Source: Hymenopus coronatus (taxonomy: Eukaryota; Arthropoda; Insecta; Mantodea; Hymenopodidae). From it: a stretch of DNA of 64,000 nt. The stretch is from the NCBI GenBank assembly GCA_030762935.1, contig CM060898.1, positions 96,268,781-96,332,780 of the forward strand, given 5' to 3'. Under the pieces are notes generated by a model that had not been told where the DNA came from, made no database searches, and saw nothing but the letters and a program-made list of their open reading frames with translations. How positions within the stretch are numbered: the stretch's first letter is position 1; each line of letters begins with the position of its first letter. Below are positions 9,749 to 20,776 of the stretch, piece after piece. The position numbers were made by a program, and so were the translations under genes.

Positions 9749-10170
9749 CTATCTCTTAGATTTACCAGTTATGCAAAAGTCGTTCATGATGAAGAGGACT
9801 CCAGAGGCTATTCTCAGAATATTCAAGATATACATTTTATTTGTCATGTAATTATCTGTAATATACGGCAATTTAATTTAAATCGTTAGTCATTTTTGAG
9901 AAAATCAAAATTTTCGAAAAATTTTCCAAGTAAAGAGTAGTTTAAGGTTGGGGATTTTCTGAAAAATCTTCTTGTCGCATCCTTAGAAAGGAAATGCTGA
10001 ATTTAAATATTATGTTTGGTACTTAACAGACTTTTCGTTTTTGAATTATAGTATTTCAGACACACGGGCACGCGCACACACACGGACCGTTTTCTAGATT
10101 TTTGGAAAATGGACCTTAAAACACGTATTTCCAGTGAAATTTTGGCATCGAACTTTTAGGTGGATGTACG
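9749..10170 (-). repeat. Family H copy, 3' truncated
   Basis: Reverse-complement family sequence from CTATCTCTTAGATTTACCAG through TTTTCGTTTTTGAATTATAG, a CA-rich tract (10058-10085) and ACACGTATTTCCAGTGAAAT. It stops in the leader before the terminal palindrome. Confidence 0.85.
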
Positions 10171-10542
10171 TACAAATAAAGTAATAGTTTTACATCATGA
10201 CAACGCATTGTCGCAGACAGTAAAACTAACAACTGAGTGTCTAGATACCCAAAAGGTACCACAAGCCCTCCTCAACACAGCCCTTTCCTTGAACAGTGCG
10301 ATTTCTTTTGTTCCCTAAAGTTAAAGATAAAATAAGTGGATCACTTTTACGCCATCAGATGAAGCAGTGAAACATTATAAAAATTTAGTTTCTGAAGTGC
10401 CTCGTGAAGAGAGGCATCATTGTTTTAAGAAATCGTTTCATCCAATGCAAAAAATATATCGATGTTAAAGGGGAATATTTTGAAAAACAGAAATAACATT
10501 TAATCGTTTTATAACTGATCCTTGTTTGATTTTCTAAAAAAC
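10171..10542. other. Low-copy spacer
   Basis: About 370 bases between two family H copies. No gene or repeat recognised. Confidence 0.45.
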
Positions 10543-11142
10543 CTGATGTGTTCCATTCACATGACTTTCTCTGCATCTCTGCTACAAATTATTGTTCAAA
10601 AACTTATTCATCTGTTTACTTCATGCTAATCGAGAAACAAATAGCGGAAATGGTCTTATTACTTGTTTCCATTGTAGAAGAGAAATAAAGGAGTACCATA
10701 GGCTAAAGCGATAGTAAAAAATGGTTGCTATGTGACTGAAGTTCCTTTGTTTGTATGGACAGGAATTGACAAATTCCCGTATGAGAGAAGTATAAGTATT
10801 TTAAAGCTGAAATATCTCAATAGTGATCAACTCTACGAAAAAAATGTTTATAACATAAATTGTGCGTTTTAACGAGATCTACATTTTCTATTAAGTTTTT
10901 GTTTATCTCTTACGGTACACCAATTATGCAAAATTCGGCAAAATTTATCCAGAATAATGATGTCTTCAGAGCTTATTCCGAGAAAATTCAACAAATTTTA
11001 TTTGTCATGTTAGAGCCATTTTTGAGAAAATTAAAATTTTCGAAAAATGTACAAATGGTAGTTGGGGGTTGAAAATCTTCGTGTCGCATCCTTGGAAGAT
11101 ACTCAACTTAAATACCAACGGACTTTTTATTTTTGAGCTATG

Positions 11143-11180
<38 letters not shown>

Positions 11181-11316
11181 GCGGGCATTCTATTTTGGGG
11201 GGGGGATTTCGGCGAATCTCAAAACAATTTCCGGTGAAATCTCGGTATCGAATTTTTAGGTGCAATACAATACATTCTCTAAGCACTATGTACATGCACA
11301 GTAGTGTAGAGAGAAT
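10543..11316 (-). repeat. Family H, near full-length copy
   Basis: Begins CTGATGTGTTCCATTCACAT (the 3' stem-loop in reverse), with GCATGACTTTCTC-type subterminal repeat, GCTAATCGAGAAAC and TTATGCAAAATTC. It has a long (CA)n at 11144-11178 in place of the short one and a terminus near TGTAGAGAGAATA. About 775 bp; the ATACCAA palindrome is partly deleted. Confidence 0.9.
11144..11178. repeat. (AC)n microsatellite within family H
   Basis: About 17 uninterrupted AC units at the family H site where other copies carry only a few GT/CA units. Confidence 0.95.
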
Positions 11317-11966
11317 AAAACTTTCGGTGTCGCTCTTGTCATTCTGGAAATGGTGTTCCGACGCAAAATTTGAACGCTGGCTGACTGCACAGAAGTATTG
11401 AGAGGTTTGGTGGTGTCTGGTTGCTGGAATCCCATGTGGATACCAGATGGATGCTATCCTGCTGTGTTTTTTCCTTTCACTGTTGAAGATAAACACAACA
11501 TGTGGCAGTGTAAACTGAGAGATATATCGCTTTCTTATGTCCAACTTTACAATGCTGAAAGGGAACGACTTTGTTTCTGCGCTGTTATATCGGAGTTTGC
11601 GGATGTCGATGTTTGCTCAGGAATCTTATCGCCATTCATTTGTTTGCAAGAAGGAGCGGTTTTTCCAACATAGACAACAAATTAAATTATCATATATCAA
11701 CACACTTTATACAGCAGCCATTTTACTTGTAAATTTCACACTGTGCAGACATAAAAGTTTTAAAAATAAACTATATAAATAATGCAATTCAAAACCTACA
11801 GAGCAAATGAAGCTACGTGATACCAAGATTGCTACATTTTTTAAAGATGCATCTTTGTATCAGTTGTGATAGTGCAATAGTTCTATTGACAATTTTATTT
11901 CAGTTAATGTTAATAATAAACTAAACGTTAATTGTAAAGAAAGAAATAAAAAAGGATCAAAACATA
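11317..11966. other. Low-copy segment with an open frame of unknown meaning
   Basis: A plus frame is open from about 11355 to 11673 (including FFPFTVEDKHNMWQCKLRD and FCAVISEFADVDVCSG). It has no ATG near its start, no clear splice sites and no recognised domain. A second frame (11537-11782) overlaps it. Treated as unexplained. Confidence 0.3.
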
Positions 11967-12190
11967 CAGTCATACACATATGATCTTCAGACATCCCTTT
12001 GACATTCTTAAGTACTGGCATTACATTTACAAGATTCTATAAAATATATAAAAATATTTCCTCTCAAGAGTTTTACATAGGACATAAGTATTTGTGCAGC
12101 GATGGTAAACACAGAACAAATTCGATAGCCCACAACGTGCCTGCCACCTATAGCTGCAGGGTAGCTTGCTAGTTGTGTTATATGGAGTAA

Positions 12191-12697
12191 TGGTTAGCTA
12201 CAGAAGATCGAAAAGGGTCACAAAAGCAAGGAAACATCTTTAGACCTAAGGGAGGTCATTTTTGCACTACATAAACAGAAAAAATCATATTCTGAAATAG
12301 TATGCACCGTAGGAAGGAGTCGTTAGACAGTGCAAGGTGCTATTGAACATTTAAAAAAAAAACACATACACTAATAAATAATCAAAGAGTGGGTTGCCCA
12401 CAGAAACTTAATTCTAGTGAGCAAAGAAGGGTGATGAAAATGGCGAAGAAAAAACCGCAAATTACCTCTTCTAAAAGTACCTCATATGTAGAAGAACAGT
12501 TTGAGAAGCACGTAACACCTAAAACAATAAGACGACTCATCAAACGTTCGGGATTCCGTTTCAGGGTACCCAGAAAGAAGCCATGCATCAGCAAGAAAAA
12601 TTGAAAGAGCAGGTTAGTGTTTGCTAAAGAATATACAGGAAAGGATAATGCATTCTGGAACAGAGTTTTGTTTTCAGACGAAAGTAAACATAATATT
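12191..12697 (+). pseudogene. Tc1-like transposase, N-terminal half
   Basis: The first part reads DLREVIFALHKQKKSYSEI followed by VGRSR, a stop at 12324-12326, then TVQGAIEHLK. This is the first helix-turn-helix of Tc1 transposases (…DLRxxIVxLHKxGKSYxEIxxxLGxSRSTV). After a frameshift near an A-run (12353-12363), one frame continues from about 12371: VGCPQKLNSSEQRRVMKMAK, then TPKTIRRLIKRSGFRFRVPR and KKPCISKKN, the GRPRKL hook and second DNA-binding domain. One stop at 12602-12604 follows, then LVFAKEYTGKDNAFWNRVLF and SDESKHNI, which carries the first catalytic Asp of the DDE triad. The reading is cut by the family H insertion, so the second Asp and the Glu are missing. Confidence 0.9.
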
Positions 12698-13484
12698 ACT
12701 TTCTCCATACGCACTATGTACATAGTGTATAGAGAAAGTATTGCACTCCACCAAAAATTCGATACCGAGATTTCACCGGAAATATATGTTTTAGGGTCTC
12801 CAATATCCAAAAAAAGCATTTTCACAAAAATGTCCGTGTGTGTGTGTGTGTGCAACACGAAGATTTTGAGAAAAATCCCCCCACCCCAAACTACCCTTTA
12901 CATGGAACTTTTTTTCGAACATTTTGGTCTACTCAAAAATGGCTCTAACGACTTTGATTAGAATTTCGTATATTAAAGATATTTACCTGGAAAATAAAAT
13001 GTATATTTTGAATTTCTGGGAATAGCCTCTGAAGACTACTTTATTCTGGGTCAATTTTACAGAATTTTGCATAACTGCTAAACTGTAAGAGACGGGCAAA
13101 AACGTACCACACAACAAATGCAGAGCACTTTAAAACACACAATTTATGTTATATACATTTTTTTCGTGGAGTTGATTGTTTTTGAGATATACCTTGTTTT
13201 TGGTTTCAGCTTTCAAAAACATACTTTTCACATACAGGAATTTAACAATCCCTGTCCATACAAACAAAGGAACTTCAGTCTCATAGCAACCAGCTTTTGA
13301 CTGTCTCTTTAACCAGTTTAACCTATGGTACTCCCTTATTTCGCTTCTACTTACAAGGAAGCAAGAAATAAGACTATTTCTACTAATTGTTTCTCGATTA
13401 GCATGAAGTAAGTAGAAGCATAGGCTTTTTAACAATAATTTGTTGCAGAGATATAGAGAAAGTCATGTGAATGGAACACATCAA
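12698..13484 (+). repeat. Family H copy inserted in Tc1 transposase
   Basis: Full-length copy from ACTTTCTCCATACG to GAACACATCA. It contains a (GT)n at 12836-12851 and the full AATAGCCTCTGAAGACTACT and GCTAAT-type hairpin. It lies directly after the SDESKHNI codons and is followed by ATTTTTG and the Tc1 right terminal repeat. About 500 bp of transposase expected here are gone. Confidence 0.9.
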
Positions 13485-13754
13485 TTTTTGTTTGTTTGTA
13501 TTTGCATAAAGAAAACTAATTTTATGTTGCTGTACGAATACTTATGTCCTCCTTAAAATGCACCCTGTGAAAATAAACATTTTATTTATTTGTGTAGATC
13601 AATGTAAATTTAATTCCATTATATCTATATGTTAATGGGGTGTGTGAAGATTATATTGATAATTTTGTTCTAAATTTTGTAACCGTCAAATACTCAGAAT
13701 GAAATATTTTTGATTGTATTTGCAACTGTACGAATACTTTTGACAGTGACTGTA

Positions 13755-13929
13755 TTTAATAGTTAGATTTTACTTTATCTTTATGTTGTTATATTGTACT
13801 ATATCATATATTCAGTTCTTAATTTGTTAAACAAGCACATCATTTATTAAACTGCTACATTGTGCTTTATCATAATGTTTAGTTGTTAACATGTTAACAT
13901 GATGCATTATTTGTTAACAATGTCACAAA
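13755..13929. other. Short AT-rich spacer
   Basis: Between the Tc1 element and an S1 SINE; contains several GTTAACATG-like units, otherwise nothing. Confidence 0.4.
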
Positions 13930-14155
13930 ACCCGACTCCGTAGTGTGAGGCAACATGCCTCTTCGCATTCAAGAGGTCCCGAGTTCGAATATAAGTTATG
14001 ATGAGTTGCCCGTATAAGGCTTTTTGGGGATTATCCCTTATCCTGAGAAGACGAATGTCGTGTAACCTTAAGCTTCATGGACCTATTCATTTGAGCATCA
14101 TTTTAATTATCCTCCCATATGATCTAACAGGTTAAAGGCAATTAAAGTAAAGAAT
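13930..14155 (+). mobile_element. tRNA-derived SINE, family S1
   Basis: Head GTAGTGTGAGGCAACATGC with B box GAGTTCGAATA, then CCCTTATCCTGAGAAGACGA and a body ending GGTTAAAGGCAATTAAAG. It shares head and body order with 385-612 (reverse) and 18060-18268. Confidence 0.75.
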
Positions 14156-15653
14156 TATATCATACAGTTGAATCGTAAATTACTGAGTACACTCGCTAAA
14201 AGACTTTGAATTTGGGCAACTATAAATATGGCAAATAATATGTAATATACAAATAGTAATAATACTAATAATACAACTAATAATGAAGTATAACCGAACA
14301 TTATGAGTAATTCTGTATTTTAGATGAATAATAATATTAAACCCAGAAATGGCATTTTAAACTGTTTAATTTAAATGTTATGTGTGTCTTTTCATGTAAG
14401 AATGGCTGAACGTACAACTTTTTATATAATATACCTAATGGTCCACTTAGGCACTTGGCTAAGTATATAAGATCTTATTTACTTTGCCCTGAACTTCTAG
14501 AGAGGTTCATTTGGGGTATAAAATCATAAAATCTCGCATTATTATAACCGTAGTGTATGGGCGTAGGGTTTCTGATAAGTTACCTTATTTAGAAAACTTC
14601 GAGGAGATGAATGTTTAAGAAGTATTATAGACGAATGTTTCATAAAATGTATGCTTCCATTTGCACTGCCTATTTAATATTTACATCAGTTGTAAGTTTT
14701 CAACCTTGTGGTTCAGGCACATTCACACGCAAAATGTTTTATTGTCCGTAAAATGCGGATATAATATCTAATATGAATGTAATACCTCCCTATTTTACGA
14801 TAGATAAGTCGAATTCTGCATAAGGAGTGTAAAACACTAGGGGTAGATTTTTGTGTTTGTAGGGTAATTTATACACTATTAGCTCTATATTATAAGCGTA
14901 CAAGGTTTCATTTAGGTCAAGGGATGGTGATTTGTTTGTTATGAGTTCAAATGGGGATTGAATGTAAGCGTAGTTTATCATTTTTGTCAGTTTTTGGAAT
15001 CCAAATTTATTCCTTTTGTCAATATCGTAACAAAAATATCAGTTGAGAACACTTCAGTTTAATACAACTGATATGAACCATATACAGCGCCTCTAAACCC
15101 CTAAAAATAACTACATTTTAAAACATGTTAATCCTTACCATTTACCCTTTTGGGCTAGAAATCATTAAAACTCTGCCATATTTGCAAAAGTGCCAGAAGT
15201 GCCTCGATATCCATTTTCAACAAAATGCTTTAGAAATTTGGTGACACGAATGTGAAAAAGCTGCCTCTAACCACCATTTTTCATTCTTTTGGAAGCATGA
15301 GACCATCTGAAAGAATAACGCTTCTCAATGGTGAAAGAATTATTGCAATCACCAAACATAAACACACATATTTTCCTTTTTTATAGAAACATGTTGGTAA
15401 ATATATGACAATTTTGGATTAAAAATTATTGAACTCATTAAATAAACATGTATTTGGTTTGCAATGTAGCTACTGTTGCTAATGGCTATTATAGTAACAT
15501 AAAACATTATTTGCTTCGTTTCAGTTCAACACTGTTTCTTACATGATCATTTAAATATGTTAGAGAATATAGATACTATCTACGAAGGATACAATTTGTC
15601 ACATTTTACATTATTTGTTTCGGGATTACATGCAATAATAAATGCTGGTTGAG
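14156..15653. other. Low-copy AT-rich segment
   Basis: 1.5 kb free of family H, with no supported gene. A 63-codon minus frame at 14790-14981 has no conserved features. This is the longest apparently unique stretch in the window and is probably intron if 16235-16364 is an exon. Confidence 0.45.
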
Positions 15654-15765
15654 CATTAAAATATAGACCAAAAGGCTACAGGGATCAAGGAAGAACCAAA
15701 ATATGGATGGAAGGGCCAAGGTCATCTTAGATTGCCGTAACCAACTATAAGGTCTAAAACGGAGT
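15654..15765 (+). pseudogene. LINE ORF2 C-terminal relic
   Basis: Reads LKYRPKGYRDQGRTKIWMEG, matching the conserved end of endonuclease-reverse transcriptase LINE proteins (…YRPxGRRDVGRPRKRWxD). A stop follows shortly after. No RT core is visible upstream. Confidence 0.55.
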
Positions 15766-16234
15766 TTAGAAATGAGTAAAGAGGTTTGAACACACGAAGG
15801 AAATGCTAAAGAAACGGCTCTAAATATATATCTTTTCTTGCTACTGGTAGAAGAGAAAGGCTTATTTTTCTACTTTACTTCTTTGGATTAATATGAGCAC
15901 AATACACTTGTCTCTTAGAAATTTCAGCACATATTTCTTTAGAGCGGGGAATAAAGAGAAAAACTGGATTGAAATTAATATTAATACTACTTTCTTATTG
16001 CCAAACCGCAGCTTTAGATTCAATACTAGAAAGTAAAATGTAAGTAACTAAATTCAAAGATTTGCCTTAAGTTCAGCCAATCATTATTAAGACTTCTGAA
16101 GAAAGATGTAGGATGTAATGGTGGTATGCATGTGCTGATAAAAAATAATGTAGAAATAAAATAACCAGACCTAGACTAGAATTTGTATCCGCCAGTTTAA
16201 GTCTTGTGATATCAGAAAATTATCCTTTTTTCAG
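15766..16234. other. Putative intron sequence
   Basis: No feature of its own; it ends in a polypyrimidine tract and acceptor (TATCCTTTTTTCAG) at 16221-16234. Confidence 0.4.
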
Positions 16235-16364
16235 AATGGCCCAAAGGGCAAACTCATGTTGTTTGAACGGCAGACGGAAATGCAGGCAATAAATTTAGAG
16301 AAGCTACACGCGGAACGGAGAGGTCGAGAGCGTGTGCTCTCCTCTTTGGCTGTGGGTAGTGCTG
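16235..16364 (+). CDS. Internal coding exon of an unrecognised gene
   Basis: A 130-base segment bounded by a strong acceptor (ATCCTTTTTTCAG, ending 16234) and donor (GTAAGA at 16365). Only one frame is open. It reads NGPKGKLMLFERQTEMQAIN, then LEKLHAERRGRERVLSSLAV and GSA, with one base left over for the next exon. The other two frames hit stops early. GC is about half, well above the flanks. The peptide is charged and likely helical (LEKLHAERRGRERVLSSL), with no domain I can name. It starts in phase 0 and ends in phase 1. No other exon of the same gene can be joined with confidence, so its introns probably extend beyond or contain most of this window. Confidence 0.65.
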
Positions 16365-16384
16365 GTAAGAATATATCAACATCA

Positions 16385-16457
16385 GCCCGGATAGCTCAGT
16401 CGGTAGAGCATTAGGCTTTTAACCTAAGGGTCCAGGGTTCAAGTCCCTGTTCGGGCG
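16385..16457 (+). tRNA. tRNA-Lys-TTT: tRNA-Lys (anticodon TTT)
   Basis: A complete 73-base cloverleaf. Acceptor stem GCCCGGA pairs with TTCGGGC (one G-T), D arm GCTC-AGTCGGTA-GAGC, anticodon stem TTAGG/CCTAA around loop CTTTTAA, variable loop GGGTC, and T arm CAGGG-TTCAAGT-CCCTG. Discriminator is G. A box TAGCTCAGTCGG and B box GGTTCAAGTCC are intact, and a Pol III terminator TTTTT follows at 16463-16467. CCA is not encoded, as usual in eukaryotes. It is not followed by a SINE body. It lies 20 bp downstream of the splice donor of the exon at 16235-16364 on the same strand, that is, inside the next intron. Confidence 0.95.
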
Positions 16458-16462
16458 ACAAA

Positions 16463-16467
16463 TTTTT
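16463..16467 (+). terminator. Pol III T-run terminator
   Basis: TTTTT six bases after the tRNA-Lys discriminator base. Confidence 0.85.
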
Positions 16468-16710
16468 CCCCACCTTAATGTGAATAAAATGATGTGTACT
16501 GTAATATCTTGACAGTTTTAATTACGATGCACCGATTATACGTTGCACAAAAATTGGTACATAATTGCTCAGTTTGCTATTCTGCCAATTATCTATTTTA
16601 AACGTTTTTAAAATCGAGCCCAATGTGTCGAAGCTTGACTCTACTCCGTGTAGTATTAGAAGGTGGTATTAGTACTCGCTCTTGTAACAAGGAACACTAT
16701 TAAAAAAAAT

Positions 16711-17526
16711 TGCTATGTTCCCTTCATATGAATTTCTCAACCCATTCCGTAACAAACTATTCTTACACAAGCCGATTCTTCTATCTACTTTATATTATTC
16801 AAGATAAACATGAGCACAAATGGTCTTATTGCTTAATTCCTTGTACGTAGAAGGAAAATAAGAGAATTCACTAAACTAAAGCGATAATCAATATTTTAAA
16901 AGCTGATTGCTATGTGACTGAAATTTGGTTCTCTTTGCATACCCAGGAGTAAAATAAAAGAAAAAGGAATGGTAAATTCCCGTTTGAGAGAAGTTTAAGT
17001 ATTTTAAAATTGAAACCAATAATAAGGAATATCTCCGAAGTGAATCCACAAAAAATGTAGGTGACATACATTGTGTGTTTTGACGAGATCTATTTTAGTG
17101 CAGTAAGTTTAAATCTAGTTGTAAGAGCTAGTTATGCAAAATACATCCAGAATTAAGAGGTCTTCAGAGGCTATTCCCAGGAGATTCCAGATATAAAATT
17201 TGTTTTTCAAGTAAATATATTTTATATGTGGCATTTTAATCAAAATCGTTAGAGCCAATTTTGAAAAAGTAAAAAGATTAGAAAGAAAAACCCCTTCCAT
17301 GTAAAGGGTAGTTTAAATTGGAGAATTTTCATGAAAATCTTCGTGTCGCATCCTTGGAAGATACTTAACTTAAATACTAAGCTTTTATTTATGCTGAACA
17401 CATACGCGGATCTTTTTTTTTAAATGCTCTTAGACTCAGTGGTCCTCTAAACATAAATTTTCGGTATAGAATTTTTGGGTGGAATACAATTCGTTCTGTG
17501 CCTACTATGTAGTACATAGAAAATGG
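16711..17526 (-). repeat. Family H, near full-length copy
   Basis: Diverged start TGCTATGTTCCC, then AACAAACTATTCTTAC, GCACAAATGGTCTTATTGC, TTGTGTGTTTTGACGAGATC, TAAAGGGTAGTTTAAATTGG and the leader box GGTATAGAATTTTTGGGTGG. It ends in CTACTATGTAGTACATAGA. The (CA)n is reduced to ACACATACGC. Confidence 0.85.
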
Positions 17527-18059
17527 TTTGGGCAAGAGAGAAGTTGATAGATGTATGTGTAATAGGTTAGAAAAAGCAAAGAGGGCTTGGGAGCGCAAGA
17601 AGAAATAATCGTGCATAGAGGAAACAGGGAAGGTGCGTATTGAGAAAAGTGACATTTATGTGGAGGCGTTGGCAAATAATGATTTATATATTGTACAGTA
17701 GGATGTAATGAAATGAGGGTTTGGATAGAGCAGTTTATGCCTAAAGAAACCTTTGGTGTTACGTTTACCTGACTTTCGCTACCATATATCGTTTTTAGTA
17801 GCTATGCACAGAAATCTAATGGAAGTTTATCTTTCTATCCACTTTATTTTAATCGATATTAACATATGCAAAATGTTGCATTGCACATTTCGTATAACAT
17901 GTCCAATAGATACAAATGGAATGGCCGTAGCCAAATCATTAAGTACTGGGCGGTACCTATATGATGACCTTAATATTCCATGATCTTTCCATAGTACAAT
18001 ATTAAGAAATGAATAAATGTCAACAGGACTTTAAAAGAATGACGAAGTGTTGTATTCTG
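17527..18059. other. Low-copy spacer
   Basis: A 76-codon plus frame at 17753-17983 starts with MVLRLPDFRYHISFLVAMHR but has no recognised domain or splice context. It is not supported as a gene. Confidence 0.35.
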
Positions 18060-18268
18060 CCTCAACAGTATGTGAGTAGCGTGTCTGTCACACAGGTCCC
18101 GAGTTCGAACCTCTCTGTTAGCGTTAGTTACCAGGATAACATTTTTTTTCTGGGTTTTCTCTTATTCTGAGAAAACGAATGTCGAGTAATTATAAGCTCC
18201 ATCATGGCCTCCAGGCACAATGAGGATCATTTTACGTATTCCAAATGACCTAACGACATAAAAAAAAA
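18060..18268 (+). mobile_element. tRNA-derived SINE, family S1
   Basis: CTCAACAGTATGTGAGTAGC and B box GAGTTCGAACC, body TTATTCTGAGAAAACGAATG and TCGAGTAATTATAAGCTCC, ending in an A-run at 18259-18268. Confidence 0.75.
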
Positions 18269-18334
18269 TCCTGGAAGTGACTGAAAATTGCCACAAAGTT
18301 TATTTGAAGTGCATTATTGTTTTAAAGATATCTA

Positions 18335-18818
18335 TTTTTTCTATCGGTTAACCTTTCCAGTTGTACAGGATTAGGTATGTAAGATTTCTTCAGAATGAAG
18401 AGGATTTCACATGTCATTCCCAGAAAATTAAAGATATGATATACATATTATTTGTAATATAAATATCTTTAATATAATATACTATATATGAAAGCACTAG
18501 ATGCACTTCTGAGATAATAAAACTTTTCTAAAAATGTTCCACCTAAAGTATAGTTGGGGATGGGGATTATTCTTAAAATCATTGGAAGATACTGAACTTA
18601 AATACAAAGTTTGGTACTTAACCAACTTTTCGTGTTTGAGTTATGCAGCTCATACACACATACACACAAATGGGCCATTTTCTAAAAATGCTTTTTAGGT
18701 CCTCAAAAATGTATTTCCGGTGAAATCTGGAGATCGAATTTTGCGTGAAATCCAGTACCTTCTCTACCTCATGTGTGTATGTGTGTGTGTGGTGTGTATA
18801 TGTGTGATAGAGAAAACA
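18335..18818 (-). repeat. Family H copy, 3' truncated and decayed
   Basis: Recognisable AGAAAATTAAAGATATGATA, TATAGTTGGGGATGGGG, AACTTTTCGTGTTTGAGTTA and leader boxes. The terminal palindrome is replaced by a TG-rich tract (18770-18812), a second microsatellite expansion next to the terminus. Confidence 0.8.
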
Positions 18819-19054
18819 ATAAAATGGGAAGATGTCGATTCAGAAGTTCTAAGACTTAAGGAAATGAAAAGAATACAAAAATTGTAGAGGAATATACAGG
18901 AAGAGTAAAGAAAAACAAGTCCAAAGAACTTAAACTAAGCTAAGGACCACTGTGCTTTAATAATCGGGGATTGGAGTGCACGATGGCCTAAGGGATAAAA
19001 TAGCAACTCAAAGAATGTTTAAGAAAATTGTAAAATTGTACTGTACAATATTGT

Positions 19055-19480
19055 GTACCGAACGAGGTGGCGCAACGATGATTTCAGGAGCCTCATTCAG
19101 GAGGCCCCAGATTCAATCCTCAGTGACCGCTCACTCTAACCCATGAGTTTTTCGTGGGTTTCCCGAGTCGGCTGGGATGGTTTCTCATCTCCTCCATTTG
19201 CTTTTCATTATTCACCTTTAATTCGTTTCCTTCTCATCTTCAGGTTGCTTCCAGGCTCTTAGTATATATCGGTCTGGACTGATGGCGTGGATGGAGGCCC
19301 TCGTGGACACTAGAAGGCTGTCAAGTCGATGGTTCGCTTGATCGCCCTCTTTGTCGGCTCCAGCAGTGAGCCTTCCATACTTGTGCTCTAAGGCCTCCTT
19401 TGGATCTTTCAATTCATCCCTTAGATTATGTTAGAAACAATAGGCCTGTGTAGGTTGTAGTGTCCGCCGTCAACATTTAC
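19055..19480 (+). mobile_element. tRNA-derived SINE (S7)
   Basis: Head CCGAACGAGGTGGCGCAACG with B-box-like AGATTCAATCC, then GCTCACTCTAACCCATGAG and a CT-rich body with TTCAGGTTGCTTCCAGGC. It ends with TAGTGTCCGCCGTCAACAT, resembling the CCGTTAACATGC end of the 4546-5049 SINE. The two are probably one superfamily. Confidence 0.6.
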
Positions 19481-19610
19481 AATAATATAAGCAATGCTGA
19501 CAATTAGAAGCACAAATAATATGAAAAATGGTAATGAACTGTTCTGATACACATACAAAGTATACCTAATTGCAACGGAAATAATTTACTTTCTGATGTC
19601 AATCAAGGAT

Positions 19611-19935
19611 TAAAGAACTGAGCAAAGTGGTACAGACGCTAACGTCTGCGGCTCTCATTCGGGAGGTTCTCGGTTCAAATCTTGTGGATCAACCAATCTG
19701 GCTGAGGTTATCCGGACTGCATATTTAATACCATGACCCAAAGTTCAACCTTCAGTTAAAAACAACTATAAAAAAAATTAGTACGGTGCATAAGGCGTGA
19801 GACCTAGAAGGCTGCTTATTTATCGTCTGAGTACAGATGGTGAAAAGGCAGCCACTGTGAATAGCACCCTCGGCGAGGGGAAAAGTCCAGGAAGCCTGCT
19901 CATCATAGAGATCAAAAGAGTATCACGAACTGAAC
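19611..19935 (+). mobile_element. tRNA-derived SINE (S5)
   Basis: Head AGTGGTACAGACGCTAACG (A-box-like) and CGGTTCAAATC (B box), as in a tRNA-like fold. A body with AGGCGTGAGACCTAGAAGGC and CACCCTCGGCGAGGGG follows. The 3' end is not defined. Confidence 0.55.
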
Positions 19936-20776
19936 CGTCGCGATATGACCAATCAATTATTAAATTGACTCAAATCTCAAATTAGTAAAAAAACACATTT
20001 CTAAAGGGGAGAAATTCAACTTTCTGGAAACGCTAATTCAGTTTTTATATTCCTTAAAAGACGTCTTAAGCCGTAAACTATTTTTTGCTATGAAGCTATC
20101 GTATTATAAATAATAATTATTCAAATAAATTGAACAGCAATAGTTGGGCTGATCATGGTTAACTCAAAATCTTTAAAACCTTTTAAATTATCCTGTAAAT
20201 ACTGGCCAGAGAAATTCAAAGAAAAAGGGTTATTTATTTTAATGATTACTCTGGATGTAGGTTGACACATCACTGTGGTTTGAACCAAATATAGGGATAT
20301 AGCTTACCCAAGGGCTGGCATTTTTTGTCAATTTGAAGCCAATTTGTTTCTCTTCAGACATGGCACTGTGCAGATAAGCATGTGTAGATATTTCACTTAG
20401 GCTGGTTCGGAAAACATAGATGTGGGATACATTTTGCTGCCTGTTTTATGGATGTGAAAAAAAGCAAGACCATTTGGAAACTGTTGAAGCATGAACACGT
20501 TATGGTTGAGTGATTACCTCAAGCAAGCGCTCAGCTTTGGAACAAATTACTATAGCGCACATACTGCCCCCAGGGAAGACACGAGTTTGCATCTGGTGCA
20601 GACAATTAATATCAGTGCACGGGTCATCATTGTGTATCACTTTAGCTATGCAACAATTCTAGAAGGGTGTATAACATATCTTATCTCAAACTCACAGTTG
20701 ATACATTATTACTTTCTTTAAATAATTAAAATTACACCCACCAAAATTAATATTAATAATTCCCTTACCATTTACT
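19936..20776. other. Low-copy spacer
   Basis: No supported gene. A 76-codon plus frame (20491-20721) has no recognisable domain. Confidence 0.4.

Larger units (their letters stand above)
11967..13752 (+). mobile_element. Tc1-like DNA transposon (IR/DR type), defective
   Basis: Flanked by TA at 11965-11966 and 13753-13754, the Tc1/mariner target duplication. The ends read CAGTCA... and, reversed, CAGTCACTGTCAAAAGT. Each long terminal repeat also has an inner copy: AGGACATAAGTATTTGTGCAGC at 12079-12100 (22 bases, one allowed here as the motif AGGACATAAGTATTTG), and its reverse complement at 13529-13550. This is the IR/DR layout of Sleeping Beauty-type elements. Inside lie a transposase pseudogene (12191-12697) and a family H insertion. 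The second half of the transposase is missing between 12698 and the right terminal repeat, so the element cannot move by itself. Confidence 0.85.

Noticed and set aside
12382..12858. 158-codon minus-strand frame
   Set aside because: It lies antisense to the clearly recognisable Tc1 transposase and runs into the family H GT tract (His-Thr repeats). Shadow frame.
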